From: Sphingosinicella sp.
GTDB lineage: Bacteria; Pseudomonadota; Alphaproteobacteria; Sphingomonadales; Sphingomonadaceae
NCBI RefSeq assembly: GCF_013911755.1
Contig: NZ_JACESP010000004.1
Span: 83,501-147,500, forward strand
DNA: 64,000 bases
Direction of reading: 5' to 3'
Below are positions 49,391 to 57,206 of the stretch, piece by piece (the first letter of the stretch is position 1; each line of letters starts with the position of its first letter). Made by a program: the position numbers and the translations under genes. Below the pieces are notes generated by a model. That model was not told the DNA's origin. It worked only from the letters and a program-made list of their open reading frames with translations, and searched no databases.

Positions 49391-49858
49391 TCACCAGCTA
49401 TAGGCATGATGTTCGGACGACATGAACCGCTCATTGTAGTCGAGCGTGATCGTGCCGGCGGCGACGTCGAAGGTGAATTCGCCATAAGCCCCGTCCGAAT
49501 TTTCCCAGCCATCATGCTTCTCCTTGAGAAGGTCAAAGGCCATGGTCTCGAGCGCCAGTTCGGCACTGTGCTGCCGTTCGACAGGCTGGGTTTGTCCATA
49601 GGGAAGATCGAGGCTCAACACCTTGCCGTCGGGCAGCGCGACCTGCGCGTCACCCTGATAGGCGGTGATATCCTCGATCTGGCTGCTATCGCCTTCACCG
49701 TCGAAGAGCACGGTGACGCGCGTGATGCGGGCTGAGGCGAGGAAGGCGAAGAGCCGGGCCTTGTTGTCTGGGACGAGCGCGGCGGCGGCGGCTTCCCAGA
49801 GGGCGTATTTCGACATGAGCGCATCCATGTCGATGGTGGGCTGAGTGGTGTCCGTCAT
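49391..49858 (-). CDS. DUF6878-like protein
   Basis: 155 residues: MDALMSKYALWEAAAAALVP, NKARLFAFLASARITRVTVLFDGEGDSSQIEDI, LETMAFDLLKEKHDGWENSDGAYGEFTFDVAAGTITLDYNERFMSSEHHAYSW. The last 40 residues are the recognisable part of DUF6878. GGAGATCC before the ATG. Precedes the DUF6915-like gene by 10 nt, same operon. Confidence 0.78.
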   Translation of the reverse strand: MTDTTQPTIDMDALMSKYALWEAAAAALVPDNKARLFAFLASARITRVTVLFDGEGDSSQIEDITAYQGDAQVALPDGKVLSLDLPYGQTQPVERQHSAELALETMAFDLLKEKHDGWENSDGAYGEFTFDVAAGTITLDYNERFMSSEHHAYSW

Positions 49859-49877
49859 GACGGATCTCCTGAACGGC

Positions 49878-49905
49878 GAAAGCCCGGCGCTGTGACCGGG
49901 CTTTC
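49878..49905 (-). terminator. Intercistronic hairpin GAAAGCCCGG
   Basis: 10-bp stem GAAAGCCCGG / CCGGGCTTTC, loop of 8, between the 64-residue gene and the DUF6878-like gene. Third copy of the same stem type as 47821 and 48646. Confidence 0.6.
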
Positions 49906-49942
49906 TGGAAAAAACGGGACGGTGAAAATCGGGGACGGTGCG

Positions 49943-50137
49943 TCATTCGCGCAAAGCCCCGTTGGCGATGTCAGCGATCCATTCGGCCGCTTCGTCGAAA
50001 TCGGTGTCATCATCCTCGACGAGCCGGGCGAGCGCCACGGCCCCCTCACGGCCCAACTGACCGAGACGGTGCAAGGCGGCGTGCAGGATGGGCGCCAGAC
50101 GGTCGGCGCTGGCGGTCTCAAGATTGGCAGCAGACAT
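49943..50137 (-). CDS. 64-residue small acidic protein
   Basis: MSAANLETASADRLAPILHA, ALHRLGQLGREGAVALARLV and EDDDTDFDEAAEWIADIANG. Helical and acidic. Start at 50137 with AGGATCG upstream. It follows parB by 65 bp. Function unknown. Confidence 0.65.
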   Translation of the reverse strand: MSAANLETASADRLAPILHAALHRLGQLGREGAVALARLVEDDDTDFDEAAEWIADIANGALRE

Positions 50138-50202
50138 GGGTCGATCCTTCAGGAACGAATGAAAGAAAAGACGGGGCAGCGAATGCCACCCCGCCCGGAC
50201 GC

Positions 50203-52386
50203 TCAGGCCGCTTCCGGCAGCGCCTCGCCATCGTCATTGTCGGCAGCGGTGCCAGCCCCGTCCAGCTCCTCGTCGAGGAAGGCCGGAAGCGCTTCGGCTT
50301 CCTCAACCGCAGTCGGTTCATCGACCGCGAGCCCATCGACCAACGCCGGCGTGCGCATCGGCTCGGGCAGCCAGTCGCCATCCTCGAGCAGCCGTTCGGC
50401 CTCGCGGGCCATGTCGGCCTTCTTGAGATGGTCGATCATCTCCGCGAACTTCGCGCCCTTGGCCTCGGCCACATCGGCGATGATCCGCTGCTTGGTGACG
50501 CTACCGAGATAGCCCGCCACCGTCGGCCGCCAGCCCGCGCCGACCAGGTCCAGTCCGACCGCACGGGCAAGGACATGACTATGCTCGACCCGGCGCTCGA
50601 TGCTGCTCTTCGAGATGCGGCCATTGTCGTACTTGGGGACCACCTCCTGCTGGGCATTGAGCACCCGCGAGGCGCAATGCGCGAACAGCGCCGCCTGCTC
50701 ATTGCCGTCGAAGGCGAGCAGCACGTCCCACAGATCCTTGTCGGAATCCGGAAGCCGGTCGGCCCAGCGCTTGTGCCGCTCGGCGATCGCCCGCGCCGGC
50801 GCGCTGTCGCGCAGCCCCGTCGTCGAGAAACCGAACGACGCTTCATTGAGCGAGATCTGCAGGCAGGACTCGCGGGTCGAAGAGTAGAAGCAGTCGAGCA
50901 CGAAGGCGTGCAGCACCGCCGCGAAGGCCGTCGAGGGCGACTGTGCGAACGCATCCTGCAGCGCCAGCGTCCGCCAGGCGGTGAGTTCGGCGACGAGCCG
51001 GTCGGGCAGCGGCTTGACCACCTCACCATCCTCATCGCCGTCGTCATTCGACGCCGCGCCGCCCACACCACCAATAGCGACCACGTTGGAGACGGCGGGG
51101 CCAGCCACGCCTTCCTCCTCATCGTCACCATCAGCACCGGCACGATAGTCGGCATCGCCATCGATACCGGCATCCGTCTCGCCATCGGCCTCGACCACCG
51201 GCTCATCCTCGGGACGGACATAGCCGCGCTCGACCGAAAGCGTGCCGTCGACCTCGATCGACAGGAACGCGCCGGCGATCGCCATGTCCTGCGCCTCGAA
51301 GGTCATCGGCCGTTCGATCAGAGCGCCGATCGCGGCATCGATGGCCTCGATACGCGCCTGGACCTCGTCGGGAACCTCGGGCGCATCGGCCCATTCGGCT
51401 TCCAGCTCCTCGATCTCGGTCTGGAGCGTGGCGAGCCGTTCTTCCTCCTCACCGGTCATGGCAAGTTCGACCCCGTCGATCTCGCGCAGGCCGTTAGTCA
51501 CGCCCCAGGGCATGTCGACGGCGGTCGCGACCCATTTCCAGCCCTCGGCGGCAATGGTCTCGCCTTCGGCCTGAAGCTTCTCGCCGACCAGACGATCGAG
51601 CAGCGCGGGATCGGTCAGCCAGCCGCCATCATCGGGTTCGAACAGGTCGCGCATCACACAGCCGCCCGCCGCGACATAGGCCTCGACACCGATGAAGCGC
51701 ACCCGCTTGTCGCCCGCGCGCACCGAATTCTCGGTGAGCTTCTGGCGGATATAAGCGCCCGACTTGTTATAGCTGTGCGCCAGCATCTCCCAGACCTGTT
51801 CCTGGCGCGCATGATCATCGGAGACCGCGAAGGCCATGAGCTGCTCGAGCGTCATGCCGTCCTCGGCATAGATGTCATGCAGCGTTGGCGAGACCCTGGC
51901 GAGGCGCAGGCGCTGATTGACGACCGCCGGGGTCACCAGGAAATGCGCGGCGATCGCTTCCACGCCCTCGCCCTTGTCGACCATCGCCTGCATGGCACGG
52001 AACTGGTCGAGGGGATGGAGCTGCTCGCGGAAGGTATTTTCCGCAAAGCTGTCTTCCTCGGCCGATACGGCATCATTGGCCGCCTTGACGACGCACGGGA
52101 TGGGCGCGTCCTTGGCGAGCCGCTTCTGCTTGACGAGGAGTTCGAGCGCACGGAACCGCCGGCCACCGGCCGGCACCTCGAACTGGCCGGTCTCCTGGCC
52201 CGCCGCGTCCAGGATGGGCCGCACATTAAGGCTCTGAAGCAGGGTGCGCCGCACGATGTCGGCGGCCAGTTCGCCGATCGACACGCCGGCCTTCACGCGC
52301 CGGACATTGGATTGGGACAGGACCAGACGGTCGAACGGGATGTCGCGCGAGCCGCTGAGGATGATCTTTTGAGGCGCTTTGGCCAT
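50203..52386 (-). CDS. Large ParB/RepB-like DNA-binding protein
   Basis: 727 residues from ATG at 52386. The N-terminal ParB/Srx domain has IPFDRLVLSQSNVRRVKAGVSIGELAADI and FEVPAGGRRFRALELLVKQ; a ParB motif EENTFREQLHPLDQFRAMQAMVDKGEG-like stretch and HTH (AIAAHFLVTPAVVNQRLRLARVSPTLHDIY) follow. The middle is strongly acidic (residues ~395-470, long Asp/Glu runs) and the C-terminus is element-specific. No parA is nearby. Such large ParB proteins may act in early DNA protection or regulation as well as partition. Structured class B leader upstream. Confidence 0.85.
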   Translation of the reverse strand: MAKAPQKIILSGSRDIPFDRLVLSQSNVRRVKAGVSIGELAADIVRRTLLQSLNVRPILDAAGQETGQFEVPAGGRRFRALELLVKQKRLAKDAPIPCVVKAANDAVSAEEDSFAENTFREQLHPLDQFRAMQAMVDKGEGVEAIAAHFLVTPAVVNQRLRLARVSPTLHDIYAEDGMTLEQLMAFAVSDDHARQEQVWEMLAHSYNKSGAYIRQKLTENSVRAGDKRVRFIGVEAYVAAGGCVMRDLFEPDDGGWLTDPALLDRLVGEKLQAEGETIAAEGWKWVATAVDMPWGVTNGLREIDGVELAMTGEEEERLATLQTEIEELEAEWADAPEVPDEVQARIEAIDAAIGALIERPMTFEAQDMAIAGAFLSIEVDGTLSVERGYVRPEDEPVVEADGETDAGIDGDADYRAGADGDDEEEGVAGPAVSNVVAIGGVGGAASNDDGDEDGEVVKPLPDRLVAELTAWRTLALQDAFAQSPSTAFAAVLHAFVLDCFYSSTRESCLQISLNEASFGFSTTGLRDSAPARAIAERHKRWADRLPDSDKDLWDVLLAFDGNEQAALFAHCASRVLNAQQEVVPKYDNGRISKSSIERRVEHSHVLARAVGLDLVGAGWRPTVAGYLGSVTKQRIIADVAEAKGAKFAEMIDHLKKADMAREAERLLEDGDWLPEPMRTPALVDGLAVDEPTAVEEAEALPAFLDEELDGAGTAADNDDGEALPEAA

Positions 52387-52398
52387 GGGTTTTCTCCA

Positions 52399-52491
52399 TG
52401 ACGGGCCGCCGGAAGACTCTCTCCCGGCTCCCAGCCCGTCACGAAGCCCCGGCTTCCCTCTTCCTCTTCCGGGCCTGCCACCGGCAGGCCC
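52399..52491 (-). promoter_or_regulatory. Class B leader in front of parB
   Basis: Arms TGACGGGC (52399-52406) and GCCCGTCA (52434-52441), perfect 8 bp, followed by a second hairpin GGGCCTGCC / GGCAGGCCC (52471-52479, 52483-52491). The stretch GAGACTCTCTCCCGGCT and the pyrimidine run CTTCCCTCTTCCTCTT are shared with leaders at 52751 and 56990. GGAG lies between the hairpin and the ATG. Confidence 0.6.
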
Positions 52492-52523
52492 GTGTCGCTC
52501 ACCCCCGACACCACCCGGCGCCC

Positions 52524-52739
52524 TCACAGCATACCGGCCAGAACCAGAACTGCCGCCCAGCACAGGAGCGCTCCCAGAAGGATGACCAGCAGCGACAAGC
52601 CTGGCGACAGGCGGGTTTCATGGACCCGCGCCTCATAATCTGCGGCGTCCATGTCGGGTGTTGCTTCCATCACAAGCCAGGCCGCGACAAAGGCGCGCAG
52701 GCGGGCAATGACAGGATGCGAAGAGGTGGTTTGGGTCAT
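52524..52739 (-). CDS. 71-residue single-span membrane protein
   Basis: MTQTTSSHPVIARLRAFVAA, WLVMEATPDMDAADYEARVH, then a C-terminal helix LSLLVILLGALLCWAAVLVL. Class B leader upstream, GGAGAACCCC before the ATG. Function unknown; an early-expressed membrane protein by its leader type. Confidence 0.68.
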   Translation of the reverse strand: MTQTTSSHPVIARLRAFVAAWLVMEATPDMDAADYEARVHETRLSPGLSLLVILLGALLCWAAVLVLAGML

Positions 52740-52860
52740 GGGGTTCTCCATGACGAGCGACCGCGAGACTCTCTCCCGGCTTCCTGCCCGTCACGAGACC
52801 CGCAGGGATCCTCTCGCTCTTGGGCGCCGCCGCAGGCAGGCCGCCCACGCCCCTATGCTC
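52740..52860 (-). promoter_or_regulatory. Class B leader in front of the 71-residue gene
   Basis: Arms TGACGAGC (52751-52758) and GCCCGTCA (52786-52793; one mismatch), the shared CGAGACTCTCTCCCGGCTT segment, and then GGGCG...CGCCC arms at 52831-52855. Layout matches the parB leader at 52399. Confidence 0.55.
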
Positions 52861-52940
52861 GGGCGCATGTCGAGCGCTGTTCACGGTCTGACGGGCATGT
52901 TGCTGTTGCCCGAGCGGGACGGACCCGCCAGACGAGCCTG

Positions 52941-53438
52941 ATGATCATTCGCGCCGAAACACCCGCCGACATCTCGTCCATTCGCGCCCTGACCGAAGCC
53001 GCCTTCAAACATGCCGAACACAGCAGCCAGACCGAAGGCGCGATCGTCGACGCGCTCAGAGCTGCCGGCGCGCTCACCCTCTCGCTTGTCGCGGAGCAGG
53101 ATGGCGAGATCGTGGGGCATATCGCCTTCTCGCCGGTGCTGATCGGCGGCAAGGATCTGGGCTGGTTCGGCCTGGGGCCGGTATCGGTCTGGCCCAACCG
53201 CCAGTGCGGTGGCATCGGCAGCGCCTTGATCCGGGAGGGATTGCAGCAACTTCGGCAACGGGGCGCGGCGGGATGCGTCCTGCTCGGCGACCCCGCATAT
53301 TATCGTCGCTTCGGGTTCAGCAGCGATCATGCACTGCATTATGGCGATGTTCCGCCGGAATATTTCCAGTCGCTGATCCTGTCAGGCGAGCCTTGCGCGG
53401 GCGAGGTTTCCTACCATGAAGGCTTCGCCGCGCACTGA
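52941..53438 (+). CDS. GNAT N-acetyltransferase (YhbS-like)
   Basis: 165 residues from ATG at 52941: MIIRAETPADISSIRALTEA, SLVAEQDGEIVGHIAFSPV, GLGPVSVWPNRQCGGIGSALIREGLQQLRQRGAAGCVLLGDPAYYRRFGFS. A complete GNAT fold with the acetyl-CoA loop NRQCGGIGSAL. Substrate unknown. Not paired with an antitoxin, so probably metabolic or resistance cargo. Ends before the DUF6771-like gene. Confidence 0.9.
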   Translation: MIIRAETPADISSIRALTEAAFKHAEHSSQTEGAIVDALRAAGALTLSLVAEQDGEIVGHIAFSPVLIGGKDLGWFGLGPVSVWPNRQCGGIGSALIREGLQQLRQRGAAGCVLLGDPAYYRRFGFSSDHALHYGDVPPEYFQSLILSGEPCAGEVSYHEGFAAH

Positions 53439-53544
53439 CAGCGCCGTTGAAGTCAGCCTTGGCGAGCGCGCGTCAAGGCACGGCGGCGGGGGTATTCATC
53501 GCAAGTCGATTGCCAGAATGTTCGTTATTTGTTCTCATGTCCAC

Positions 53545-53733
53545 ATGGAACGAATCGAACGACAGGAACTGTCCGCCATCTTGCTGGCGGCGCCGGGCTG
53601 GGCACCCGTTGGGCTGACGATGCCCGATAAACATATGCGTGAACGGGCCGCCGATACGCTCGCGGCAACGATCATCGAGAAACTGGAAGGCGTGCCCGCG
53701 CCCGATATCAATCAGCTCAGGCTTCCGCTCTGA
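53545..53733 (+). CDS. DUF6771-like small protein
   Basis: 62 residues: MERIERQELSAILLAAPGWA, then PVGLTMPDKHMRERAADTLA and ATIIEKLEGV. This 'I..ILxAPxWAxVGLTxPDxxxRExAAxxLA' pattern is what I recall as DUF6771. The tail overlaps the convergent 69-residue gene by 17 nt. Function unknown. Confidence 0.68.
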   Translation: MERIERQELSAILLAAPGWAPVGLTMPDKHMRERAADTLAATIIEKLEGVPAPDINQLRLPL

Positions 53734-53926
53734 GCCTTTCGGTGCCCACAGGCGCGGCATCGAACACGCCCCGCCGGACCGCAAGACGATCGGAGAAGGT
53801 CACGACGTTGGTCCGTCCATCCGCGTCGACCTGGGTGAAGCGCAATATGTCACCCTTGAGGATTTCGATCGTCACCGGCGGCAGTTCGTCCAGCGGATCG
53901 TGAAAGGTCTGACGGTTTTTGGGCAT
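53717..53926 (-). CDS. Hypothetical 69-residue protein
   Basis: MPKNRQTFHDPLDELPPVTI, then EILKGDILRFTQVDADGRTN and VVTFSDRLAVRRGVFDAAPV. Compact beta-rich look. No strong ribosome site seen. Convergent with the DUF6771-like gene. Family not recognised. Confidence 0.5.
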   Translation of the reverse strand: MPKNRQTFHDPLDELPPVTIEILKGDILRFTQVDADGRTNVVTFSDRLAVRRGVFDAAPVGTERLRAEA

Positions 53927-53982
53927 CGGCGCGACTCCAGCGGAACGACGGTCCCTCCATAGCATGCGCCGGATCGGGATGC

Positions 53983-54366
53983 TCAGCGATGTTCCTCGGG
54001 CACATCCTCCTCATGGCCCTGCCAGACGATCCGATCGCCTTCATAGATGGTGACGAACCCGCGCCCGCGCACAATCGGCGCCGGCGGCTTCGCCGAGAAG
54101 TTCAGGCATCCGAAGGTGTCGACCGTCGCCGAAAAAGCCAGCGGCTTGCCCGCCTGCATCAGTACCCGGTCGCAGGTGCCAGACGGACGCTTAACCCGCC
54201 TTTTCGAGAGACCAAGCTGGAAGGCATCATAGGCGCGCACGTCCCAATCGGACGGCGGCGACCAGTGCCGGCAGTATTTGCAATAGCGCGGGGTCGGCGA
54301 GCCGTTGTCCTCCTCGTCGAGCGCCGGCCCGCCATTATGCCCGACACGGGCGCGCGGATCGCTCAT
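53983..54366 (-). CDS. Cysteine-rich putative zinc-binding protein
   Basis: 127 residues. A RVGHNGGPALDEED start, then CKYCRHWSPPSDW, SGTCDRVLM and VDTFGCLNFSA: four spaced cysteines suggesting a zinc site. C-terminal RGRGFVTIYEGDRIVWQGHE. Overlaps the 411-residue gene upstream (ATGA). The GHNGGPAL motif is frequent in small phage and element proteins. Function unknown. Confidence 0.7.
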   Translation of the reverse strand: MSDPRARVGHNGGPALDEEDNGSPTPRYCKYCRHWSPPSDWDVRAYDAFQLGLSKRRVKRPSGTCDRVLMQAGKPLAFSATVDTFGCLNFSAKPPAPIVRGRGFVTIYEGDRIVWQGHEEDVPEEHR

Positions 54367-55598
54367 GGCCCGCGCCCCTGTTCGAGCCAGGCGCGCAGGC
54401 GCTGGCGCATCACGCCGATCCCGGCGTTGATTTCGGTGATCTCGGCATCGGGGGTGATGCAGCGCATCTCGCGAAAGCCTTCGAGGAAGGCGCGCATGAC
54501 CTTGAGGTAGAGGCCGCCACCGACCAGCGCGACGTCAGTGAAGGGCCGCGTGCCATGATAGCAGAGGCTGGCGATCTCGCAGCCGGGATGCGAGCCATAA
54601 TTGTCGGGCTTGTTCGGGCTCGGCGGCCGTGGCCAGCGCATCGTCATGCCACCCGCGATCATACGGTCAGCGAGATCGGGCGACAGCCGCGCATCATAAT
54701 CCTCGATCGGCCGGTCGCCCGCGCCGAAGCCGTAGCGCGCCGACAGGAAGCTGACGCGCGCGAGCTTGCGATCGGGATCGACACTACGCCAAGTCTGCCA
54801 GAGCGGCCCGTCATAGCGCTCCCAGGCCGGCATCCATCCCGGATCGTGCCGCTTGGTCGCCGAACAGGCGAGGATGAGGAGGCGATGCGAGAAACCGGTG
54901 GCGCGGGTATGCGGCAGATCGACCCGCACCACCCGAACCGGCTGCTGCCGCTCTGCTTCGGCAAGTCGGCCGATCAGCGCGATATCGGCATCGGTGCAGA
55001 CGCCCCGGACCTGGAAGGTTGTAAGACCATCGGCGTCGACCGGCGGCACTGCGTCGATGAACAGGATGCCATGCCCGAGATGACCGCAATATTGGGGCGC
55101 CTCGACTGGAGGGAAGCCGGGTGCGGGCTCGATCCTGCGCTGGCCGACCCGCTTGAAGGCGTCGCCGAAACGGACAGGAGTCGCTATCATGCGCGCCTGC
55201 GGACGCGCATGATATTTCCACGGCGGCCGTCCCGGATCGACCTTGCCGATGCGGATCTGGTGCAACAGGTCCGAGAAGCTTGAGGGATCGCCCGGATAGG
55301 GACAATCCCGCCAGGCCCGTCGGATCGTCCGGCGCTGTGCTTCGGGAAAGGCGAACAGGCTCGCCCGTGCCGAGCGCCAGACGGCGGCGCGCGCGTCCCG
55401 CCGGTCCTGCTGCTGGCGGGGCCACCATTCGGCCCGGCGCGCCATCTCCTCCTCGACGCTATGTTGCCCTCTGGCGATCAGATCGGCGAAGAGTGGCAGC
55501 GCCTCGCGCTCGCGCCGCTGCTTATGGGCGAAGGCGGCGCGTTTGCGCGACGTCTCCTCATAGGCGGTGGGCCGGGGCCATTTGGCGAAGCGCATCAC
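54363..55598 (-). CDS. Two-part protein with C-terminal DUF6884-like domain
   Basis: 411 residues. The N-terminal ~135 residues are basic and helical (MMRFAKWPRPTAYEETSRKR, WRDCPYPGDPSSFSDLLHQIRIGKVDP). The C-terminal part from ~235 (HRLLILACSATKRHDPGWMP, RVSFLSARYGFGAGDRPIEDYDARL) resembles DUF6884, related to YaaA-like and nucleoside-modification-associated domains. The two parts often occur as separate genes as I recall, so this may be a fusion. Overlaps both neighbours. Confidence 0.65.
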   Translation of the reverse strand: MMRFAKWPRPTAYEETSRKRAAFAHKQRREREALPLFADLIARGQHSVEEEMARRAEWWPRQQQDRRDARAAVWRSARASLFAFPEAQRRTIRRAWRDCPYPGDPSSFSDLLHQIRIGKVDPGRPPWKYHARPQARMIATPVRFGDAFKRVGQRRIEPAPGFPPVEAPQYCGHLGHGILFIDAVPPVDADGLTTFQVRGVCTDADIALIGRLAEAERQQPVRVVRVDLPHTRATGFSHRLLILACSATKRHDPGWMPAWERYDGPLWQTWRSVDPDRKLARVSFLSARYGFGAGDRPIEDYDARLSPDLADRMIAGGMTMRWPRPPSPNKPDNYGSHPGCEIASLCYHGTRPFTDVALVGGGLYLKVMRAFLEGFREMRCITPDAEITEINAGIGVMRQRLRAWLEQGRGP

Positions 55599-55996
55599 GC
55601 ACCACCTTTCGCGGCCCGGGAAGCCCGATAGAGGATGCGTTCGCCTTCAATCAGCGAGCCGGCGCGGCGGGCGGCTTCGGCATAGACCGAAAGCGGAAAC
55701 GCGCCTTCGAACAGGGTGTCGCGCTCGATGCCGAGACCAAAAGGCAGCTGGATCGCCTCCATCTCCTCCAGCGCAAAGCTACCCAGCTCCGGACAGCCGA
55801 AACCGAGGTCCGCGAGGCCGAAGAAAATGTCGTCCTCATCCAGCTCGGTCGCGAGCCAGGTGGCCGCTCCGACCGGATTGAAGAAACGGACCACCGGCAC
55901 CGGATCGGGTGCCCGATCGCCGCGACGAAGCGCTTCGCACCGGGCAAGGTCGTTGGCGCGAAGCTGGTCGCGTAATTCTGGGGTGAGGAGGATCAT
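55595..55996 (-). CDS. DUF2958 protein
   Basis: 133 residues: MILLTPELRDQLRANDLARC, VVRFFNPVGAATWLATELDEDDIFFGLADLGFGCPELGSFALEEMEAI. This is the standard DUF2958 profile, encoded next to ArdC-type anti-restriction genes on conjugative elements. Function unknown. Overlaps ardC by ATGA. Confidence 0.9.
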   Translation of the reverse strand: MILLTPELRDQLRANDLARCEALRRGDRAPDPVPVVRFFNPVGAATWLATELDEDDIFFGLADLGFGCPELGSFALEEMEAIQLPFGLGIERDTLFEGAFPLSVYAEAARRAGSLIEGERILYRASRAAKGGA

Positions 55997-56976
55997 GCCG
56001 CAGCCCTCCCTTCGAGCGCCATGGCGCAGTCGGGATCGGGGTCCGGATCGTCGTCATTGGCGGCGAGCGCGGATTCAGGCCGGAAGGCGAGCAGATAGTC
56101 GGCCGTCTTCGAGGCAGCACTGGCGGCGCGCAGGATGGCGCGATGATCGTCCTTGAGGATTTCAAGCCAGGAGCCTATATAATCGGCGTGTCGGACGGTG
56201 GGTGCGATTCCCAGCGCAGCGCAGCAGTAAGCTGCTGAAATCTCTGCAATAAGTTCTTCCCGCGCATAGCCGGGCGATCCGAAGATACCACTCTGATCGC
56301 GATTGAGACGCGAGGGGTGGCCGACCCAGTGCGACAGCTCATGCAGCGCCGTCCGGTGCCAGTTCACCGGCTCGAAATAATCGTCCGGCCGTGGCACCTG
56401 CACATAGTCATGGCGCGGGGAATAATAAGCCATTGCTCCGCCAATGCGGAAATCGGCACCGGTTGCTGCGATCAGCGCCTCGGCCTGCGGGAGGATCAGC
56501 CCTTCGGGGATCGGCGGCGGCGGTTCGCAGATATGGGCGGGAAGCCCGTCGCATTGCTCGACCGAAAAGACGGTGAAGCTCTTGAGGAAGGGGATGCCGC
56601 CCGAAGGTTCGCGTCCTTCATTCTCGGCGCGACGCCGCTCTTCGCCGGGGATGAAGCGGCGAGTATAAATGATGCCGACGCCATGCTCACCCTTACGCAC
56701 CGAGCCGCCGAGCGCGATTGCCTGCCGGAAGGTCAGGAAAGCGTGTCCGGCAAAGCCGCGTTCGACGACGGCGTTCCACAGCGTCAGGATATTGAGGCCG
56801 CTGTAACGCCGGTTGCTGACGGCATTGTAGGGCATGCCGATCGCGGCGCGGGACGAACCCCAGGGCTGAACCCAGGGCACGCGCCCGGATTCGAGTTCGG
56901 CGATGATGCGGTTGGTGATCTGTTCGTAGAGGTTCACCCGTTCGGTCGTCGAGCGGGTGCGGCGTGAAGATGCCAT
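55993..56976 (-). CDS. ardC: ArdC-type anti-restriction protein
   Basis: 327 residues. N-terminal ssDNA-binding domain (VNLYEQITNRIIAELESGRVPWVQPWG, MPYNAVSNRRYSGLNILTLW) and C-terminal zincin-like domain with HExxH motif (ALHELSHWVGHPSRLNRD) and a downstream Glu (YAREELIAEISAAY). ArdC binds incoming single-stranded DNA and protects it from restriction. Class B leader upstream, consistent with early expression in a recipient. Confidence 0.93.
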   Translation of the reverse strand: MASSRRTRSTTERVNLYEQITNRIIAELESGRVPWVQPWGSSRAAIGMPYNAVSNRRYSGLNILTLWNAVVERGFAGHAFLTFRQAIALGGSVRKGEHGVGIIYTRRFIPGEERRRAENEGREPSGGIPFLKSFTVFSVEQCDGLPAHICEPPPPIPEGLILPQAEALIAATGADFRIGGAMAYYSPRHDYVQVPRPDDYFEPVNWHRTALHELSHWVGHPSRLNRDQSGIFGSPGYAREELIAEISAAYCCAALGIAPTVRHADYIGSWLEILKDDHRAILRAASAASKTADYLLAFRPESALAANDDDPDPDPDCAMALEGRAAA

Positions 56977-56979
56977 GGC

Positions 56980-57206
56980 CTGTCTCCGCGGCGGGCCGGC
57001 GGCGAGCCTCTCTCGCCACCCTCAACCCGTCACGGCCAACCGGCTTTCCTCTCCCTCTATTGGGGCGTTACGGGGCGCGAGCCCCGTTCGAAGGGGTCCG
57101 GGGAGACTCGCAAAGCGTGGCTGCCCGGCAGGGGAAGGCTTTCCCCTTTAAGCCCACGACAAAGAAATTCTGGAAACTTTCATATTTTGGAAGTATCAAG
57201 AACTTC
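56980..57206. promoter_or_regulatory. Class B leader of ardC, hairpins, and promoter region of the defence operon
   Basis: Minus strand: GAGAGAGG and GTGACGGGTTGAGGG (~57008-57034) with the pyrimidine-rich partner CTTTCCTCTCCCTCT, as in the leaders at 52399 and 52751. Then hairpins CGGGGC-GCGA-GCCCCG (57071-57086) and GGGGAA-GGCT-TTCCCC followed by TTT (57131-57149). AT-rich DNA at 57160-57206 should carry the plus-strand abiEi promoter; ACTTTC and GGAAGT half-sites there are a weak inverted repeat that AbiEi might bind. Confidence 0.55.

Noticed and set aside
50428-52401. 657-codon plus-strand frame opposite parB
   Set aside because: Antisense to ParB; no independent support.
57071-57086. 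CGGGGC-GCGA-GCCCCG hairpin as a terminator for ardC
   Set aside because: It lies upstream of ardC, not downstream, and has no T-run; kept only as a leader structure.
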